Assembly (NCBI GenBank): GCA_949825065.1
Contig: OX463848.1
Coordinates: 43,886,393-43,950,392, forward strand
Length of the DNA: 64,000 nt
Direction: 5' to 3'
Source: Odontocerum albicorne
Lineage: Eukaryota > Arthropoda > Insecta > Trichoptera > Odontoceridae
Shown: positions 56,850 through 64,000 of the stretch, piece after piece
Position numbering within the stretch: position 1 is the first letter of the stretch
Layout of the letters: each line of letters starts with the position of its first letter
Notes under the pieces: model-generated
Told to the model about the DNA's origin: nothing
The model's database searches: none
What the model saw: the letters and a program-made list of their open reading frames with translations, nothing else
Made by a program: the position numbers and the translations under genes

Positions 56850-59800
56850 ATCCTTTCAAGTTTAGTCATTTTTTTTTTGTCTGATTTCATATTATTTCTT
56901 ACTTATTATTGATAAGCGATATTAATAACCCTCAAATACCAAAAAACAAGTGTTTTGTGAGTAAAATATTTTTTGCGCATTTTCGTCTATTGAGGCTTAA
57001 ATCCTTTCAAGTTAAGTCAATTTTTTTTTGTCTGATTTCATATTATTTCATACTTATTATTGATAAGCGATATTAATAACCCTCAAATACCAAAAAACAA
57101 GTGTTTTGTGAGTAAAATATTATTTGATCTGTTTCGTCTTTTGATACTAAAAACCTATCAAGTTTCGTCAATTTTTTTTGTCTATTTTCATATAATTACT
57201 TACTTATTATTGATAAGCGATATTAATAACCCTCAAATACCAAAAAACAAGTGTTTTGTGAGATAAATATTTTTTGCGCATTTTCGTCTATTGAGGCTTA
57301 AATCCTTTCAAGTTTAGTCAATTTTTTTTTGTCTGATTTCATATAATTTCTTACTTATTATTGATAAGCGATATTAATTACCCTCAAATACCAAAAAACA
57401 AGTGTTTTGTGAGATAAATATTTTTTGCGCATTTTCGTCTATTGAGGCTAAAATCCTTTCAAGTTTCGTCAATTTGTTTTTGTATGATTTCATATTATTT
57501 CTTACTTATTATTGATAAGCGATATTAATAACCCTCAAATACCAAAAAACAAGTGTTTTGTGAGTAAAATATTTTTTGATCTGTTTCGTCTTTTGAGACT
57601 AAGAACCTTTCAAGTTTGGTCAATTTTTTTTTGTCTAATTTCATATAATTACTTACTTACTATTGATAAGCGATATTAATAACCCTCAAATACCAAAAAA
57701 CAAGTGTTTTGTGAGATAAATATTTTTTGCGCATTTTCGTCTATTGAGGCTTAAATCCTTTCAAGTTTATTCAATTTTTTTTTGTCTGATTTCATATTAT
57801 TTCTTACTTATTATTGATAAGCGATATTAATTACCCTCAAATACCAAAAAACAAGTGTTTTGTGAGATAAATATTTTTTGCGCATTTTCGTCTATTGAGG
57901 CTTAAATCCTTTCAAGTTTAGTCATTTTTTTTTGTCTGATTTCATATTATTTCTTACTTATTATTGATAAGCGATATTAATAACCCTCAAATACCAAAAA
58001 ACAAGTGTTTTGTGAGTTAAATATTTTTTGATCTGTTTCGTCTTTTGAGACTTTGTAACCTTTCAAGTTTGGTCAATTTTTTTTTGTCTGATTTCATATT
58101 ATTTCTTACTTATTATTGATAAGCGATATTAATAACCCTCAAATACCAAAAAACAAGTGTTTTGTGAGTAAAATATTTTTTGATCCGTTTCGTCTTTTGA
58201 TACTAAAAACCTATCAAGTTTCGTCAATTTTTTTTTGTCTATTTTCATATAAAATCTAACTTATTATTGATAAGCGATATTAATAACCCTCAAATACCAA
58301 AAAACATGTGTTTTGTGAGATAAATATTTTTTGCGCATTTTCGTCTATTGAGGCTTAAATCCTTTCAAGTTTAGTAAATTTTTTTTTGTCTGATTTCATA
58401 TTATTTCTTACTTATTATTGATAAGCGATATTAATAACCCTCAAATACCAAAAAACAAGTGTTTTGTGAGTTAAATATTTTTTGCGCATTTTCGTCTATA
58501 AAGGGTAAAATCCTTTCAAGTTTGGTCAATTTTTTTTGTCTGATTTCATATTATTACTTACTTATTATTGATAAGCGATATTAATAACCCTCAAATACCA
58601 AAAAAACAAGTGTTTTGTGAGTAAAATATTTTTTGCGCATTTTCGTCTATTGAGGCTTAAATCCTTTCAAGTTTAGTCAATTTTTTTTGTCTGATTTCAT
58701 ATTATTTCTAACTTATTATTGATAAGCGATATAAATAACCCTAAAATACCAAAAAACAAGTGTTTTGTGAGTAAAATATTTTTTGATCTGTTTCGTCTTT
58801 TGAGACTAAGAACCTTTCAAGTTTGGTAATTTTTTTTTGTCTAATTTCATATAATTACTTACTTATTATTGATAAGCGATATTAATAACCCTCAAATACC
58901 AAAAAACAAGTGTTTTGTGAGATAAATATTTTTTGCGCATTTTCGTCTATTGAGGCTAAAATCCTTTCAAGTTTCGTCAATTTTTTTGTCTGATTTCATA
59001 TTATTACTTATTATTGATAAGCGATATTAATAACCCTCAAATACCAAAAAACAAGTGTTTTGTGAGTAAAATATTTTTTGCGCATTTTCGTCTATTGAGG
59101 CTTAAATCCTTTCAAGTTTAGTCAATTTTTTTTTGTCTGATTTCATATTATTTCTTACTTATTATTGATAAGCGATATAAATAACCCTCAAATACCAAAA
59201 AACAAGTGTTTTGTGAGTAAAATATTTTTTGCGCATTTTCGTCTATTGAGGCTTAAATCCTTTCAAGTTTAGTCAATTTTTTTTGTCTAATTTCATATAA
59301 TTACTTACTTATTATTGATAAGCGATATAAATAACCCTCAAATACCAAAAAACAAGTGTTTTGTGAGATAAATATTTTTTGCGCATTTTCGTCTATTGAG
59401 GCTTAAATCCTTTCAAGTTTAGTCAATTTTTTTTTGTCTGATTTCATATTATTTCATACTTATTATTGATAAGCGATATTAATAACCCTCAAATACCAAA
59501 AAACAAGTGTTTTGTGAGTAAAATATTTTTTGCGCATTTTCGTCTATTAGGCTTAAATCCTTTCAAGTTTAGTCATTTTTTTTTTGTCTGATTTCATATT
59601 ATTTCTTACTTATTATTGATAAGCGATATTAATAACCCTCAAATACCAAAAAACAAGTGTTTTGTGAGTAAAATATTTTTTGCGCATTTTCGTCTATTGA
59701 GGCTTAAATCCTTTCAAGTTAAGTCAATTTTTTTTTGTCTGATTTCATATTATTTCATACTTATTATTGATAAGCGATATTAATAACCCTCAAATACCAA

Positions 59801-60750
59801 AAAACAAGTGTTTTGTGAGTAAAATATTATTTGATCTGTTTCGTCTTTTGATACTAAAAACCTATCAAGTTTCGTCAATTTTTTTTGTCTATTTTCATAT
59901 AATTACTTACTTATTATTGATAAGCGATATTAATAACCCTCAAATACCAAAAAACAAGTGTTTTGTGAGATAAATATTTTTTGCGCATTTTCGTCTATTG
60001 AGGCTTAAATCCTTTCAAGTTTAGTCAATTTTTTTTTGTCTGATTTCATATAATTTCTTACTTATTATTGATAAGCGATATTAATTACCCTCAAATACCA
60101 AAAAACAAGTGTTTTGTGAGATAAATATTTTTTGCGCATTTTCGTCTATTGAGGCTAAAATCCTTTCAAGTTTCGTCAATTTGTTTTTGTATGATTTCAT
60201 ATTATTTCTTACTTATTATTGATAAGCGATATTAATAACCCTCAAATACCAAAAAACAAGTGTTTTGTGAGTAAAATATTTTTTGATCTGTTTCGTCTTT
60301 TGAGACTAAGAACCTTTCAAGTTTGGTCAATTTTTTTTTGTCTAATTTCATATAATTACTTACTTACTATTGATAAGCGATATTAATAACCCTCAAATAC
60401 CAAAAAACAAGTGTTTTGTGAGATAAATATTTTTTGCGCATTTTCGTCTATTGAGGCTTAAATCCTTTCAAGTTTATTCAATTTTTTTTTGTCTGATTTC
60501 ATATTATTTCTTACTTATTATTGATAAGCGATATTAATTACCCTCAAATACCAAAAAACAAGTGTTTTGTGAGATAAATATTTTTTGCGCATTTTCGTCT
60601 ATTGAGGCTTAAATCCTTTCAAGTTTAGTCATTTTTTTTTGTCTGATTTCATATTATTTCTTACTTATTATTGATAAGCGATATTAATAACCCTCAAATA
60701 CCAAAAAACAAGTGTTTTGTGAGTTAAATATTTTTTGATCTGTTTCGTCT
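56850..60750. repeat. Satellite higher-order duplication, 2707-bp offset
   Basis: Private variants such as TTTGTTTTTGTATGATTTCA at 57474 and 60181, and the CATACTTATT plus TATTATTTGA pair at 57050 and 59757, recur exactly 2707 bp apart (18 monomers). The shared block spans roughly 56850-58040 and 59557-60750. Confidence 0.82.
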
Positions 60751-60839
60751 TTTGAGACTTATAACCTTTTAAGTTTGGTCAATTTTTTTTTGTCTGATTT
60801 CATATTATTTCTTACTTATTATTGATAAGCGATATTAAT

Positions 60840-63800
60840 TACCCTCAAATACAAAACAACAAGTGTTTTGTGAGTAAAATATTTTTTGATCTGTTTCGTC
60901 TTTTGAGACTAAAAACCTATCAATTTTCGTCAATTTTTTTTTGTCTAATTTCATATAATTACTTACTTATTATTTATAAGCGATATAAATAACCCTTAAA
61001 TACCAAAAAACAAGTGTTTTGTGAGATAAATATTTTTTGCGCATTTTCGTCTATTGAGGCTTAAATCCTTTCAAGTTTAGTCATTTTTTTTTGTCTGATT
61101 TCATATTATTTCTTACTTATTATTGATAAGCGATATTAATAACCCTCAAATACCAAAAAACAAGTGTTTTGTGAGACAAATATTTTTTGCGCATTTTCGT
61201 CTATTGAGGCTTAAATCCTTTCAAGTTTAGTCAATTTTTTTTGTCTGATTTCATATTATTTCTTACTTATTATTGATAAGCGATATTAATAACCCTCAAA
61301 TACCAAAAAACAAGTGTTTGGTGAGTTAAATATTTTTTGCGCATTTTCGTCTATAAAGGGTAAAATCCTTTCAAGTTTGGTCAATTTTTTTTGTCTGATT
61401 TCATATTATTACTTACTTATTATTGATAAGCGATATAAATAACCCTCAAATACCAAAAAACAAGTGTTTTGTGAGATAAATATTTTTTGCGCATTTTCGT
61501 CTATTGAGGCTTAAATCCTTTCAAGTTTAGTCAATTTTTTTTTGTCTGATTTCATATTATTTCTAACTTATTATTGATAAGCGATATTAATAACCCTCAA
61601 ATACCAAAAAACAAGTGTTTTGTGAGTAAAATATTTTTTGATCTGTTTCGTCTTTTGATACTAAAAACCTAACAAGTTTCGTCAATTTTTTTTTGTATAT
61701 TTTCATATAATTACTTACTTATTATTGATAAGTGATATTAATAACCCTCAAATACCAAAAAACAAGTGTTTTGTGAGATAAATATTTTTTGCGCATTTTC
61801 GTCTATTGAGGCTTAAATCCTTTCAAGTTTAGTCAATTTTTTCTGTCTGATTTAATATTATTTCTTACTTATTATTGATAAGCGATATTAATAACCCTCA
61901 AATACCAAAAAACAGGTGTTTTGTGAGTTAAATATTTTTTGCGCATTTTCGTCTATAAAGGGTAAAATCCTTTCAAGTTTGGTCAATTTTTTTTGTCTAT
62001 TTTCATATAATTACTTACTTATTATTGATAAGCGATATTAATAACCCTCAAATACCAAAAAACAAGTGTTTTGTGAGATAAATATTTTTTGCGCATTTTC
62101 GTCTATTGAGGCTAAAATCCTTTCAGGTTTCGTCAATTTTTTTTTGTCTGATTTCATATTATTTCTTACTTATTATTGATAAGCGATATTAATAACCCTC
62201 AAATACCAAAAAACAAGTGTTTTGTGAGTTAAATATTTTTCGATCTGTTTCGTCTTTTGATACTAAAAACCTATCAAGTTTCGTCAATTTTTTTTTGTCT
62301 ATTTTCATATAATTACTTACTTATTATTGATAAGCGATATTAATAACCCTCAAATACCAAAAAACAAGTGTTTTGTGAGATAAATATTTTTTGCGCATTT
62401 TCGTCTATAAAGGGTAAAATCCTTTCAAGTTTGGTCAATTTTTTTTGTCTGATTTCATATTATTACTTACTTATTATTGATAAGCGATATTAATAACCCT
62501 CAAATACCAAAAAACAAGTGTTTTGTGAGATAAATATTTTTTGCGCATTTTCGTCTATTGAGGCTTAAATCCTTTCAAGTTTAGTCAATTTTTTTTTTGT
62601 CTGATTTCATATTATTTCTTACTTATTATTGATAAGCGATATTAATAACCCTCAAATACCAAAAAACAAGTGTTTTGTGAGTAAAATATTTTTTGATCTG
62701 TTTCGTCTTTTGATACTAAAAACCTATCAAGTTTCGTCAATTTTTTTTTTGTATATTTTCATATAATTACTTACTTATTATTGATAAGCGATATTAATAA
62801 CCCTCAAATACCAAAAAACAAGTGTTTTGTGAGATAAATATTTTTTTGCGCATTTTCGTCTATTGAGGCTTAAATCCTTTCAAGTTTAGTCAATTTTTTT
62901 TTGTCTGATTTCATATTATTTCATACTTATTATTGATAAGCGATATTAATAACCCTCAAATACCAAAAAACAAGTGTTTTGTGAGTTAAATATTTTTTGA
63001 TCTGTTTCGTCTTTTGAGACTTATAACCTTTCAAGTTTGGTCAAATTTTTTTTGTCTGATTTCATATTATTTCTTACTTATTATTGATAAGCGATATTAA
63101 TAACCCTCAAATACCAAAAAACAAGTGTTTTGTGAGTAAAATATTTTTTGATCTGTTTCGTCTTTTGAGACTAAAAACCTATCAATTTTCGTCAATTTTT
63201 TTTTGTCTAATTTCATATAATTACTTACTTATTATTTATAAGCGATATAAATAACCCTTAAATACCAAAAAACAAGTGTTTTGTGAGATAAATATTTTTT
63301 GCGCATTTTCGTCTATTGAGGCTTAAATCCTTTCAAGTTTAGTCATTTTTTTTTGTCTGATTTCATATTATTTCTTACTTATTATTGATAAGCGATATTA
63401 ATAACCCTCAAATACCAAAAAACAAGTGTTTTGTGAGACAAATATTTTTTGCGCATTTTCGTCTATTGAGGCTTAAATCCTTTCAAGTTTAGTCAATTTT
63501 TTTTGTCTGATTTCATATTATTTCTTACTTATTATTGATAAGCGATATTAATAACCCTCAAATACCAAAAAACAAGTGTTTGGTGAGTTAAATATTTTTT
63601 GCGCATTTTCGTCTATAAAGGGTAAAATCCTTTCAAGTTTGGTCAATTTTTTTTGTCTGATTTCATATTATTACTTACTTATTATTGATAAGCGATATAA
63701 ATAACCCTCAAATACCAAAAAACAAGTGTTTTGTGAGATAAATATTTTTTGCGCATTTTCGTCTATTGAGGCTTAAATCCTTTCAAGTTTAGTCAATTTT

Positions 63801-64000
63801 TTTTTGTCTGATTTCATATTATTTCTAACTTTTTATTGATAAGCGATATTAATAACCCTCAAATACCAAAAAACAAGTGTTTTGTGAGTAAAATATTTTT
63901 TGATCTGTTTCGTCTTTTGATACTAAAAACCTATCAAGTTTCGTCAATTTTTTTTTGTATATTTTCATATAATTACTTACTTATTATTGATAAGCGATAT
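60840..64000. repeat. Satellite higher-order duplication, 2259-bp offset
   Basis: The AACCCTTAAATACC variant at 60994 and 63253, the GAGACAAATATT unit at 61173 and 63432 and the TTTGGTGAGTT unit at about 61317 and 63576 all recur at 2259 bp (15 monomers). A third relative of this block starts near 53795, 7368 bp before the middle copy. The last copy runs off the window. Confidence 0.82.

Larger units (their letters stand above)
35289..64000. repeat. Satellite array, monomer about 150 bp, about 190 copies
   Basis: Head-to-tail monomers anchored by ACCCTCAAATACC recur every 144-151 bp from the edge to the end of the window, all in one orientation. Each has a variable half that falls into types: GCGCATTTTCGTCTATTGAGG, GATCTGTTTCGTCTTTTGAG, TTTTGATACTAAAAACC, and GTCTATAAAGGGTAAAATCC. 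Types alternate and form longer repeated blocks. The first two or three monomers are the most diverged. The array runs past the window, so the true size is unknown. The frames inside (68-105 codons, starting MISDINNPQIP) result from the unit length being a multiple of three and are not genes. Confidence 0.98.

Noticed and set aside
36000..63950. Repeated open frames of 68-105 codons (start MISDINNPQIP) inside the satellite
   Set aside because: They recur wherever a monomer lacks a stop, because the unit is close to 150 bp (50 codons). They have no start context, domain or codon signature apart from the satellite itself.
35289..64000. CENP-B box in the satellite monomer
   Set aside because: TTCG occurs in GTTTCGTCTTTTGAG and CATTTTCGTCTATTG, but the remaining fixed positions of the CENP-B box do not fit.

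Overview
This is eukaryotic, almost certainly insect, nuclear DNA. It holds one multi-exon cytochrome P450 gene of the CYP9 type (clan 3), several insect-type transposon families (mariner, pogo/Tigger, piggyBac, hAT, Penelope-like, RTE and CR1/Jockey-group LINEs, a tRNA-derived SINE) and a long AT-rich satellite. CYP9 genes are best known from beetles, moths, flies, bees and wasps. The species cannot be fixed from this window.

The only host protein gene I can support lies on the minus strand from 27030 (start codon) to 2900 (stop codon). I assembled nine exons by hand: 26822-27030, 23079-23242, 18783-18920, 17600-17802, 14970-15183, 12164-12379, 8198-8298, 6299-6467 and 2900-3081. All eight introns are GT-AG, all phases match, and the joined reading frame is 1596 nt (531 residues plus stop). 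Every hallmark P450 motif is present, so the gene looks intact although it is spread over 24 kb of mobile-element debris.

Layout. 1-2890: region 3' of the gene, with LINE and LTR debris and a 54-bp minisatellite. 2900-27030: the P450 gene. Its introns hold three 600-bp piggyBac-type MITEs, two related mariners, one full-length but broken mariner of another family, nested pogo/Tigger elements, a head-to-head pair of Penelope-like copies, LINE tails, two SINEs and three minisatellites. 27031-27319: proximal 5' flank. 27320-28178: a third truncated mariner only about 290 bp upstream of the start codon. 28609-31735: a pogo-like transposon whose broken transposase ends in a PHD-like zinc finger, with a piggyBac-type MITE inside it. 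31051-33994: a near-perfect inverted duplication (two 1.35-kb arms, 235-bp spacer). 33995-34941: hAT transposase 3' fragment. 34950-35288: piggyBac transposase fragment. About 35289-64000: head-to-tail satellite with a monomer near 150 bp (about 190 copies) that runs off the window and shows nested higher-order duplications.

The most unusual points are four. A 47-bp tandem array in intron 2 carries the last 13 nt of exon 2 plus its 5' splice site in every unit, giving about two dozen duplicated donor sites. LINE fragments reach the donors of introns 3 and 5. A long recent palindrome lies beside the satellite. The satellite itself is built of duplications at multiples of 150 bp. I found no prokaryotic features, CRISPR arrays, rRNA or genuine tRNA genes.
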